5,495 nt of DNA, taken from positions 1 through 5,495 of the forward strand of contig SKVA01000292.1 in NCBI GenBank assembly GCA_007129695.1. The letters run 5' to 3'. The notes under the pieces were generated by a model. That model was given only the letters and a program-made list of their open reading frames with translations. It did not search any database and was not told the origin of the DNA. The translations under genes were made by a program, and so were the position numbers. Every line of letters begins with the position of its first letter. The stretch's first letter is position 1. This DNA is from Spirochaetaceae bacterium (lineage in GTDB: Bacteria; Spirochaetota; Spirochaetia; DSM-27196; SLST01). Shown piece by piece: positions 1-5,495 of this stretch.

Positions 1-787
1 CGGCGAGCGCGAACTCGACGCCCATCGATAGCAGGGCCGCCTTGCCACGCTCCGACAGATCGGTGATGAACGTGAACTGCTGTTCGGGATCGATCGGGTA
101 CGCCCTGATCCGGTAGTGGGTTCCCCACGGTGTATCCTCAGCGACGACCACGATCGGATGGCGGAACTGCACATAGGGACTAGTCAGCGCAACATCGCGC
201 AGCCGGCGGCGTACGCGCGCCCCGTCGTGGTCCGGCCTCACGTAGAAGTGAGCGACGCACTGGAGTTTGGTCGATCCGTTGTTCGCGTTGTGGATCAGGG
301 TGTCCCATATCTTGCTGTGCGGCACGACGACGAGCGTATCGTCGGGCGTCAGCAGATGCACCGCCCGGAACTCAATACTCTTGACTTCACCGTACGTCCC
401 GTCGATCGTGATCCAGTCTCCGGGACGATACGGGTTCTCGTAGAGCGATGTCATCCCGGCGATCAGGCTGCTCGCGTAGTCCTTCATCGCAAATCCGATG
501 CCGACGCCCAGGAACCCGAAGAGCGCGACCATGTTCTCCACCGTCGGCTCGATGATCCGCCGGAGGACCAGAACGGCCGCGACGATCATGACGATCAGGC
601 GGATCGCCGGAATCAGCGCGAGCAGATGCATCCGCATCCGGCCCGGCATCTGGCGCGCGAACAACGGGAGCAGTCGCTTGTCGATCAGAAGGAGCAGCCA
701 CGCGGCTGCCAGAATAGCGATGATCTGGACGAAGTTGATCTCTCCGAGCTCGCGGAATACGGTCAGCAGGCTCTCTGCGGCTTCCAT
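1..787 (-). CDS. MscS-family mechanosensitive ion channel, C-terminus cut by window edge
   Basis: Role (family knowledge): a homo-oligomeric inner-membrane channel that opens under membrane tension and releases solutes during hypo-osmotic shock. I translated 262 residues from the ATG at 787 down to the left edge. Hydrophobic helices lie at about residues 18-36 and 55-78. The third is a Gly/Ala-rich pore helix at about 84-114 containing GFLGVGIGFAMKDY, typical of MscS TM3. The beta-domain follows, with YRPGDWITIDG (about 119-129), GEVKSIEFR and TLVVVPHSKIW, all classic MscS signatures. The rest matches the cytoplasmic alpha/beta domain. The short N-terminus with three helices suits a small MscS rather than a large MscK type. 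The start is fixed by a strong Shine-Dalgarno sequence and lies 10 nt after the upstream ATPase-like gene. Only a short C-terminal end should be missing. The family call is very secure; the exact paralogue is not. Confidence 0.95.
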   Translation of the reverse strand, partial: MEAAESLLTVFRELGEINFVQIIAILAAAWLLLLIDKRLLPLFARQMPGRMRMHLLALIPAIRLIVMIVAAVLVLRRIIEPTVENMVALFGFLGVGIGFAMKDYASSLIAGMTSLYENPYRPGDWITIDGTYGEVKSIEFRAVHLLTPDDTLVVVPHSKIWDTLIHNANNGSTKLQCVAHFYVRPDHDGARVRRRLRDVALTSPYVQFRHPIVVVAEDTPWGTHYRIRAYPIDPEQQFTFITDLSERGKAALLSMGVEFALA

Positions 788-792
788 GGGCA

Positions 793-798
793 CTCCTT
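793..798 (-). promoter_or_regulatory. Shine-Dalgarno site of the MscS gene, overlapping the upstream stop codon
   Basis: Read on the minus strand the junction is TGAAGGAGTGCCCATG. AAGGAG (798 to 793) shares a base with the TGA stop (800-798) of the ATPase-like gene and lies 5 nt before the ATG at 787. This near-perfect site decides the channel's start. It also means that ribosomes finishing the first gene are placed on the start of the second, so translational coupling is likely. Confidence 0.85.
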
Positions 799-1985
799 CA
801 GAACGCGTCGACCAGGTAGTCGCTCGCGTGCAGCCTGGCCCGCACCGCCGGATACCCACCGGGAGTGACGCGCCAGACTCCGTCGGCCTCGTCGACGATT
901 CCAGCCTCCGCAAGGTAGATCAGCGCTTCGGTGACAGCGGCGATCCCGGCCGGCAGGATCGCCGACAATCGATCCATAGCCAGACCATCGTGCAGCAAGA
1001 GCGCGTGCATCACGAACAGCGCGGCCTCGCCGGCCCCGTCGGGTATCGATGGCTGATCGAGCTCGGCCCACGGCGTGACCCAGACGGTCGACCGTCGCTC
1101 GGCGTGCGTGTCTTTGGCACCAGCCGCATCGCGTTCGGGGAGCGTTCGCAGCGATGAGTTCCAGATTGCCGCCGCCACGCCGATGTTGCCGCGGCTGTAC
1201 GCCGCCAGGTGACGCAGGAACGCGTCGATCGATCCGCGCCGCGGTTCGTCGGAGGGATCCACAAGCACGTCCGCTCCATTGTCCGCCCGCCGGAACCTGG
1301 GTCCCGGCTCGCGGCCGTCGGCCCCGGTCGCGGGGCACAGCAGTCGCGCGAGGCGGTCGTGGTCGATCGCATCGAGCGTGATCGTGTACGACGGGCGGCC
1401 GAGCCACACGTGTTGCAGGAATGCCCAGGCCCAACTGTCGCACCCGACGACGCCGCGACCGAACTCGCCGGAGAGCACGCGAGCGAGGATACCACCAACC
1501 AGGTCGAGCCCTTCGGCGTCGCGAATGAAGCACTTTTCCAGTCGGGGGAGAACCCACGGACCGTGCCCGGGCCACGACCGAAACCAGCGCTTCTCGTTTC
1601 CGGCGACCTCGACATCGGTCGGCTGCGGTACGACCGCCGCTCCGGCTATCGACGCCCACTCGTGGAGAATCTCCGGTCGCCCGCTATGCGGGGGAGCAAC
1701 GAAGAACACGACCGGTTTGCGCGGGTTGTCGGCTTCGAGCCACGGCAGGAGCGTCTCCTGCAACCCTGACGCGGCGGCGTGCCAGTCGATCGGAGGCACG
1801 ACTCGCGAACGGACATCGTCGGGAAGCGCGAGCAGGTCGTCATCGCCTATAGGAGAATCGCCGGATCGGTCTTCACCGCGTATACGTCGGACGAGCGACC
1901 TGAAGCCGCGTCGAACGCTCCCGACCCCGATCACCGCCGGCGGCGCCTCAAATGAGTCGACCGGTGAGTACGTCCATTCGCCCAT
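798..1985 (-). CDS. Degenerate P-loop ATPase-like protein with winged-helix-like C-terminus, partner of MscS
   Basis: A 395-residue protein with no signal peptide or clear membrane helix, so probably cytoplasmic. I do not know a named family for it. A hydrophobic strand followed by VAPPHSGRPEIL (residues 96-107) sits where a Walker A loop would be. The first Gly is Ala, the Lys is Arg (R103) and the Ser/Thr is Pro (P104), so normal ATP hydrolysis is doubtful. WVLPRLEKCF (144-153) has the place and shape of a Walker B strand but lacks the Asp. GVVGCDSWAWAFL (178-190) resembles a sensor-1 strand, and YSRGNIGVAAAIWNSSLR (263-280) resembles the helical lid of AAA/STAND ATPases. Residues about 318-395 have the pattern of a winged helix. 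It is the first gene of an operon with MscS, 10 nt upstream of it, so a channel regulator or scaffold is a fair inference. The ATG at 1985 is chosen because a promoter sits directly before it. The coordinates are secure; the function is not. Confidence 0.8.
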   Translation of the reverse strand: MGEWTYSPVDSFEAPPAVIGVGSVRRGFRSLVRRIRGEDRSGDSPIGDDDLLALPDDVRSRVVPPIDWHAAASGLQETLLPWLEADNPRKPVVFFVAPPHSGRPEILHEWASIAGAAVVPQPTDVEVAGNEKRWFRSWPGHGPWVLPRLEKCFIRDAEGLDLVGGILARVLSGEFGRGVVGCDSWAWAFLQHVWLGRPSYTITLDAIDHDRLARLLCPATGADGREPGPRFRRADNGADVLVDPSDEPRRGSIDAFLRHLAAYSRGNIGVAAAIWNSSLRTLPERDAAGAKDTHAERRSTVWVTPWAELDQPSIPDGAGEAALFVMHALLLHDGLAMDRLSAILPAGIAAVTEALIYLAEAGIVDEADGVWRVTPGGYPAVRARLHASDYLVDAF

Positions 1986-1990
1986 ACCTC

Positions 1991-2019
1991 ACTATCGGCG
2001 CAACCGAAGACGCGATCAA
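1991..2019 (-). promoter_or_regulatory. Predicted sigma70-like promoter of the ATPase-like/MscS operon, probably leaderless
   Basis: On the minus strand TTGATC (2019-2014; 4/6 to TTGACA) is followed by exactly 17 nt and then GATAGT (1996-1991; 4/6 to TATAAT, keeping the critical second A and last T). Only 5 nt (GAGGT) separate the -10 box from the ATG at 1985. A start 6-7 nt after the -10 box falls on or beside the A of the ATG. The AGG in that gap is too close to the ATG to act as a normal ribosome site. Both facts fit a leaderless mRNA. Prediction by eye only. Confidence 0.5.
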
Positions 2020-2044
2020 CGCCCCGGGAATGCGCCGCTGGGAA

Positions 2045-2066
2045 GCCGCGGCTGGAGACCCGCGGC
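2045..2066. repeat. Perfect 7-bp inverted repeat in the divergent intergenic region, possible operator
   Basis: GCCGCGG (2045-2051) and CCGCGGC (2060-2066) are perfect inverted arms separated by 8 bp. The centre lies over the predicted -35 box of the MutS-like gene, where a dimeric repressor would block transcription. The 15-bp centre-to-centre distance is a little more than one helical turn. All arm bases are G or C, so chance occurrence in this GC-rich DNA is a real possibility. No regulator gene is visible in the window. Confidence 0.35.
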
Positions 2067-2081
2067 AATCGGTGGTAGTAT
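2053..2081 (+). promoter_or_regulatory. Predicted extended -10 promoter of the MutS-like operon, probably leaderless
   Basis: TGGTAGTAT (2073-2081) is an extended -10 element: TG, one base, then TAGTAT (5/6 to TATAAT). With a 17-nt spacer, TGGAGA (2053-2058) is a 4/6 match to the -35 consensus. Seven bases follow the -10 box before the ATG at 2089, so the predicted start of transcription falls on the start codon itself. No Shine-Dalgarno sequence sits at a usual distance (GGTGG at 2071-2075 is 13 nt away). This fits a leaderless mRNA. Prediction by eye. Confidence 0.55.
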
Positions 2082-2088
2082 CGCGACG

Positions 2089-3873
2089 ATGAGAGTGTCC
2101 AACCGCCTCGCCTCGCTGCGCCCCGGAGTGCTGAAGTTCTCGCGTACCACGGCTGCGATCGTCACGATCGCGATCGTCGCGGTGTTCGGCTCGATCGGGT
2201 ACAACTACGGGCCCGAGTTCTACTGGTACATGCTGACGGCGATCGTACCGGCATTCGCATACGGAGTCCTGCGCCGGTCGGTGCCGCTCGCCAATGCACG
2301 CGTTCGTGCGCGCAAGCGCTGGATGAGCCACGGCCCGACCGTCGAACGCGTTCCGTACACGCAGTTCGAAGTCTTTCGCGCCACCTATCTGGAGACGACG
2401 CGCGACCCGCGACACGGATACGTCGACGACCGCACGTGGCGCGATCTAGGCATGGACGAGATCCACGACCGGATCGATGTCTGCTTCACGATCGCCGGCC
2501 GCAACGAGCTCGCGCGCATCCTGCGCCACGCGTTACCGCCGTCGAAGCTGCGCGACGAGCGGGTCGAACTCGAGGAGCGCCTGCGTACCGACGACGATGC
2601 GCGTACCCGCGTCGCGCAGTCGCTCGCGGCGATCGGCGAGGAGCGCGACGCCGACCCGGCGAGCGTGCTGTGGAACGACGTCCGGCGAGACTCGCTGTTT
2701 CCGATGTTCGTGTCGATGGCGGCCTTCGCGGTCGTGTCGATCGTGCTGACCGCCGCGGTCGACGTGACGCTCGGTGTGATCGCGATGCTCGTCGTGTTCG
2801 TGACCAATCTCTGGATCTACTATCGCAAGGCTCGACACATATCGATCGACATACCCGCGCTTCGCGTGCTCAGCCGCATGGTGTCGGCGCGCGAAATCCC
2901 CGGGGTCGACGAGCTACGACGGGAGATTTCCGGGGCCGAACGTGCGTTTCGCTGGCTGCTCACCGGTGCGCCGAGTCCGTCGCCGACGATGTCGGGAGAC
3001 ATCACCGAAGCGGTCCTGCTCTACGTGAAGATCTTCTTCCAGATCGACCTGATCGCGTACAACCGGATCATCTCGCTGATCGACCGCAAGCGCGACCGCT
3101 TCCAGGCGCTCTACCAGACGATCGGATCGATCGACGCGGTCTACGCGCTCGCATCGTACCGGGCGCGCCGGAAGAGAACGTGCGACGCGACGATCACGAC
3201 GGGCAAGCGCGGCAGATCCACCGCTGATCGACCGGCCGATTCGCCGCTCGTCCTCGACGGCGCGTACCATCCGCTCGTGCCGAAGGCGGTCCCGAACAGC
3301 GTCACGATCGGCCGACCCGGCGCGATCATTACCGGCACGAACATGGCCGGCAAGTCGACCTTTCTTCGGACCGTCGGGATCAACGTGCTGTTCGCACAGA
3401 CGACCGGTTACGCGTTCGCGCTCGAGTACCGTGCGCCCCGGCTCGCGGTGATGTCGTCGATAGAGAAGCACGACGACCTGTCGTCGGGAAAGAGCTTCTA
3501 CTTCGACGAAGCCGAGCGCATCTACCGGATGATCGAGGAGGTCGCGACCGACACGCCGATGCTCCTCTTGATCGACGAGCTCCTGTCGGGCACGAACTCG
3601 CTCGAACGCGAGAGCGCGTCGATCGCGATCCTCCACTATCTGGCCGAACGCAACGCGGTTACGCTCGCCGCGACGCACGACGTCGCGATCGCGAACGGCG
3701 TCCGCGACCGCTACGCGCTGCACTACTTCACCGACCAGGCCGACGAGAGCGGGCTCACGTTCGACTACCGGATCCACGAGGGTGTGGTACAGACGCGCAA
3801 CGCGATCGAACTGCTGCGCCTGATCGGCTATCCCGAAAGCGTGATCGCTGGAGCGCTGGAGCGAACGAAGTGA
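2089..3873 (+). CDS. Membrane-anchored MutS-like ATPase without mismatch-recognition domain
   Basis: A 594-residue protein. Its C-terminal third is a clear MutS-type ATPase: Walker A GTNMAGKST (416-424, K422), the MutS signature region DDLSSGKSFYFDEAERI (462-478), Walker B MLLLIDELLSGTN (491-503, D496/E497) and the ATHD switch histidine (H530). All key residues are present, so ATP binding and hydrolysis are likely. Before it comes a helical core/lever-like region starting near TWRDLGMDEIHDRI (116-129). Unlike true MutS it has no N-terminal mismatch-binding or connector domains. Instead it has hydrophobic segments at about 21-38, 44-60, 204-222 and 227-245. It therefore belongs to the ~600-residue membrane MutS-like proteins usually labelled 'MutS-related' or 'DNA mismatch repair protein', whose role is unknown. 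The ATG at 2089 is chosen because a promoter ends 7 nt upstream and the protein then begins just before the first membrane segment; the frame stays open much further upstream, but that DNA is the divergent gene. First gene of an operon with the PLP enzyme (4-bp overlap). Confidence 0.9.
   Translation: MRVSNRLASLRPGVLKFSRTTAAIVTIAIVAVFGSIGYNYGPEFYWYMLTAIVPAFAYGVLRRSVPLANARVRARKRWMSHGPTVERVPYTQFEVFRATYLETTRDPRHGYVDDRTWRDLGMDEIHDRIDVCFTIAGRNELARILRHALPPSKLRDERVELEERLRTDDDARTRVAQSLAAIGEERDADPASVLWNDVRRDSLFPMFVSMAAFAVVSIVLTAAVDVTLGVIAMLVVFVTNLWIYYRKARHISIDIPALRVLSRMVSAREIPGVDELRREISGAERAFRWLLTGAPSPSPTMSGDITEAVLLYVKIFFQIDLIAYNRIISLIDRKRDRFQALYQTIGSIDAVYALASYRARRKRTCDATITTGKRGRSTADRPADSPLVLDGAYHPLVPKAVPNSVTIGRPGAIITGTNMAGKSTFLRTVGINVLFAQTTGYAFALEYRAPRLAVMSSIEKHDDLSSGKSFYFDEAERIYRMIEEVATDTPMLLLIDELLSGTNSLERESASIAILHYLAERNAVTLAATHDVAIANGVRDRYALHYFTDQADESGLTFDYRIHEGVVQTRNAIELLRLIGYPESVIAGALERTK
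3858..3861 (+). promoter_or_regulatory. Ribosome binding site of the PLP enzyme, inside the MutS-like gene
   Basis: GGAG lies 8 nt before the GTG at 3870, within the last codons of the MutS-like gene. The start and stop codons overlap as GTGA (3870-3873). The site supports this GTG over the in-frame GTG at 3909 and suggests coupled translation of the two genes. Confidence 0.65.
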
Positions 3874-4982
3874 GCGTATCGCTCCGGTTCTGGTTCGAGA
3901 TCGACGACGTGGAACAGGTGCGCACCCCCGCGCTCGTGTTCTACCGCGATCGGATCGACGCGAACATCGCGTCCGCGATCGCTATCGCGGGCGACCCGGA
4001 TCGTCTGAGGCCGCACGTCAAGACGCACAAGTGTTCCCAGATCGTATCGATGATGCTCGCCTACGGCATCACGAAGTTCAAGTGCGCGACGATCGACGAA
4101 GCAGCAATGCTCGCTCGCGCGGGTGCGCGCGACATCCTGGTCGCGTACCCACCAATAGGTCCGGCAGCGGCCGACTTCGTCGATCTTGCCCGTGAGCACC
4201 CGGACGTGCGGTGCCGGATCGCGGTCGACTCGCCGGTCGCGGCCGACGCGATCGCGATGGCGGCACGCGCCCGACCGATTGAGGTCCTGGTCGATCTCAA
4301 CGTCGGGATGAACCGCACCGGCATCGCGATCGACCAAGCGATCGACTTCTACCAGACGCTCGTGTCGGGCGGCGCGGTCGTACCCGTCGGACTCCACGCG
4401 TACGACGGCCACGTGCACGACGTCGACCCTGCCGAGCGGTGCGCACGGACGCTTCCCACGGTGACCGCGGTGCGCGCGATCGAACGGGCGCTTGGCGATG
4501 ACGGGATGCGCGTTGAGACGATCGTCGCGGGAGGGACCCCGACCTTTCCGTGCTACGCGGCCGTTGCCGGGATAGAGCTCTCCCCCGGGACGTTCGTCCT
4601 GCACGACTACGCGTACGTCGAGCGCTACCCCGATCTGCCGTTCGAGCCGGCCGCGCTCGTCGTCGGACGGGTGGTCAGCCTGCCCGGCGGGCGGCGCTTC
4701 ACGGTCGATATCGGCTCGAAGGCGATCGCGACCGATCAGGCCGGACCGCGCGGGGTGATACTCAACATGCCCGACGCGGCGCATGTCGGCCAGAGCGAGG
4801 AGCACTGGGTGTTCGACGCGCCGGGACGCGTCCCCGCGATCGGCACGGTCTGCTACGTCGTCCCCCGCCACGTATGCCCGACGGTGAACCTCCACGCGGC
4901 GGCGCACATCGTCGGCGCGAGTCGCGCGATCGAAGCGGTCTGGCCGATCGACGCGCGGCGCGGCCTTGCCGGCGCGCCGTGA
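3870..4982 (+). CDS. D-TA family PLP-dependent enzyme (D-threonine aldolase / D-serine dehydratase-like)
   Basis: A 370-residue cytoplasmic fold-type III (alanine racemase-like) PLP enzyme. TPALVFY (19-25) opens the barrel. RPHVKTHK (47-54) carries the Schiff-base lysine, K51. GITKFKCATIDEAAMLA (66-82), VDLNVGMNRTGI (141-152), GLHAYDGHVHD (174-184) and the phosphate-binding AGGTPTFP (220-227) are strong family motifs. The C-terminal domain has GQSEEHWVF (307-315) and PRHVCPTVNLH (332-342). H334 and C336 match the metal (Zn/Mn) ligands known in D-serine dehydratase and D-threonine aldolase. The family cleaves D-threonine to glycine plus acetaldehyde, or deaminates D-serine or 3-hydroxy-aspartate. 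The substrate cannot be read from the sequence. The length is normal and no catalytic residue is missing. The start is GTG, overlapping the MutS-like stop by 4 bp. The family is secure; the exact reaction is open. Confidence 0.93.
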   Translation: MSVSLRFWFEIDDVEQVRTPALVFYRDRIDANIASAIAIAGDPDRLRPHVKTHKCSQIVSMMLAYGITKFKCATIDEAAMLARAGARDILVAYPPIGPAAADFVDLAREHPDVRCRIAVDSPVAADAIAMAARARPIEVLVDLNVGMNRTGIAIDQAIDFYQTLVSGGAVVPVGLHAYDGHVHDVDPAERCARTLPTVTAVRAIERALGDDGMRVETIVAGGTPTFPCYAAVAGIELSPGTFVLHDYAYVERYPDLPFEPAALVVGRVVSLPGGRRFTVDIGSKAIATDQAGPRGVILNMPDAAHVGQSEEHWVFDAPGRVPAIGTVCYVVPRHVCPTVNLHAAAHIVGASRAIEAVWPIDARRGLAGAP

Positions 4983-5002
4983 AATCGGTACCTATTGTTC
5001 CG

Positions 5003-5015
5003 GAGTCGATGACTC
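5003..5015. repeat. Short palindrome in the gap before mrpE
   Basis: GAGTC-GAT-GACTC is a perfect 5-bp inverted repeat with a 3-bp centre, 26 bp before the TTG start of the antiporter gene. It could be an operator half-site pair or a weak RNA hairpin. There is no run of T after it, so it is not a standard terminator. The 58-bp gap (4983-5040) also holds a CATATT (5015-5020) that could be a -10 box, without a good -35 partner, and an 11-codon ORF (5009-5044). Whether mrpE has its own promoter or is read from the upstream operon stays open. Confidence 0.3.
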
Positions 5016-5040
5016 ATATTTCGCGCGTCGGGGGGTGCGC

Positions 5041-5495
5041 TTGAGCGCAGGGCGAACAGCCGTCAAGTTTGCGGTCGTGGTGGTTCTGCTGACCGCCGTC
5101 TGGTGCGTGTGGAACGAATCGCTGACTCTGTCCACGATAGTGACGGGTCTGGTCCTGTCGACGCTCGCGCTCATCGCCACGAATCGCTTTCTGTTGAAAG
5201 CTCGGTATCAGGAGGTCTTTTCGGTCCGCCCGCTGACCATCGCTCGGTACGTGGCCGTGCTGCTCGTAGAGATCTTCAGGTCGGGAGTCCATGCGATTCG
5301 CGTCACATTGACCGGGCGGATCAATGTCGGCGTTGTCAACATCCCGACGGCGATCACCAACCCGCTCCACGGGGTGCTCGTCGCGAACGCAATCACGCTG
5401 ACACCGGGTACGGTCACGATCGACTACAGCCCGGGAACGTTCAAAGTGATCTGGATCGAGTGCTCGACCGATGATCCAGACGTGGCATCGCAGAC
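5041..5495 (+). CDS. mrpE: Na+/H+ antiporter (Mrp/Mnh) subunit E, C-terminus cut by window edge
   Basis: MrpE is a small membrane subunit of the multi-subunit Mrp (Mnh) antiporter, which exchanges Na+ (or K+) for protons; E belongs to the part of the complex not related to respiratory complex I. I read 151 residues. Hydrophobic helices lie at about 8-24, 30-47 and 66-80. The family signature follows: INVGVVNIPT (94-103), LHGVLVANAITLTPGTVTID (109-128) and a last strand FKVIWIE (134-140). MrpE proteins are usually near 160 residues, so only the tail is missing. The start is uncertain: TTG at 5041 is 6 nt after a G-run (GGGGG, 5030-5034); an in-frame GTG at 5035 would add two residues but lies inside that run. 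No ATG is available in frame. Subunit F should follow beyond the edge. The identification is strong. Confidence 0.9.
   Translation, partial: MSAGRTAVKFAVVVVLLTAVWCVWNESLTLSTIVTGLVLSTLALIATNRFLLKARYQEVFSVRPLTIARYVAVLLVEIFRSGVHAIRVTLTGRINVGVVNIPTAITNPLHGVLVANAITLTPGTVTIDYSPGTFKVIWIECSTDDPDVASQ

Noticed and set aside
116..1157. Plus-strand ORFs opposite the MscS gene and the end of the ATPase-like gene
   Set aside because: Highly charged low-complexity translations; the minus strand encodes an unmistakable MscS and its partner with a strong ribosome site between them.
1279..2088. In-frame open extension of the MutS-like reading frame by 270 codons upstream
   Set aside because: It runs antisense through the well-supported ATPase-like gene and the divergent promoter region, is low in hydrophobic structure and rich in Arg/Ser/Pro, and matches no MutS feature. 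The true start is 2089.
2089..3873. Annotation as canonical mismatch-repair MutS or MutS2
   Set aside because: There is no N-terminal mismatch-recognition domain and no C-terminal Smr nuclease domain, and membrane segments are present. Only the ATPase and part of the core are MutS-like.
2914..4907. Long minus-strand ORFs opposite the MutS-like and PLP-enzyme genes (287 and 359 codons)
   Set aside because: Their products are Arg/Asp/Val-rich with no recognisable motif, while the plus strand carries clear family signatures. They are GC-rich shadow frames.
4954..4981. GC-rich hairpin (CGGCGCG / CGCGCCG arms) at the end of the PLP-enzyme gene as a terminator
   Set aside because: The stem lies inside the coding region and overlaps the stop codon, and no T-run follows it. 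GC-rich codons give such stems often.
5009..5017. ATGACTCAT, an exact match to the eukaryotic GCN4/AP-1 site
   Set aside because: The window is bacterial, with operons and Shine-Dalgarno sites, so a bZIP site has no meaning here. It is part of the short local palindrome.

Overview
The window is a tightly packed piece of a GC-rich bacterial chromosome (roughly 65% G+C by eye). It holds five protein genes, two of them cut by the window edges. I see no rRNA, tRNA, CRISPR array, insertion sequence or phage gene. All genes look intact and share the same GC-rich codon style. I do not assign a lineage. The Shine-Dalgarno sites, operon style and protein families are bacterial. The two divergent promoters, whose predicted start points fall at the start codons, suggest a lineage that tolerates leaderless mRNAs.

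Left part, minus strand (1-1985): a two-gene operon reading leftward. Its first gene encodes a 395-residue protein that looks like a P-loop ATPase with a broken nucleotide-binding motif and a C-terminal winged-helix-like end. Its second gene encodes a MscS-family mechanosensitive channel and runs off the left edge. The channel's Shine-Dalgarno sequence overlaps the stop codon of the first gene, so the two are probably translated as a coupled pair.

Centre (1986-2088): a 103-bp divergent control region with two back-to-back sigma70-like promoters and a 7-bp inverted repeat over the rightward -35 region.

Right part, plus strand (2089-4982): a second two-gene operon. The first gene encodes a membrane-anchored MutS-like ATPase that lacks the mismatch-recognition domain. 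The second encodes a PLP enzyme of the D-threonine aldolase / D-serine dehydratase-like group, and its GTG start overlaps the MutS-like stop by 4 bp. After a 58-bp gap with a short palindrome comes the start of a Mrp (Mnh) cation/proton antiporter subunit E gene, cut by the right edge.

MscS (osmotic shock) and Mrp (Na+/H+ exchange) fit a bacterium coping with salt or osmotic change, though this is inference. The least explained parts are the degenerate ATPase coupled to the channel, the membrane MutS-like/PLP-enzyme pair, and a strong excess of the palindrome CGATCG.
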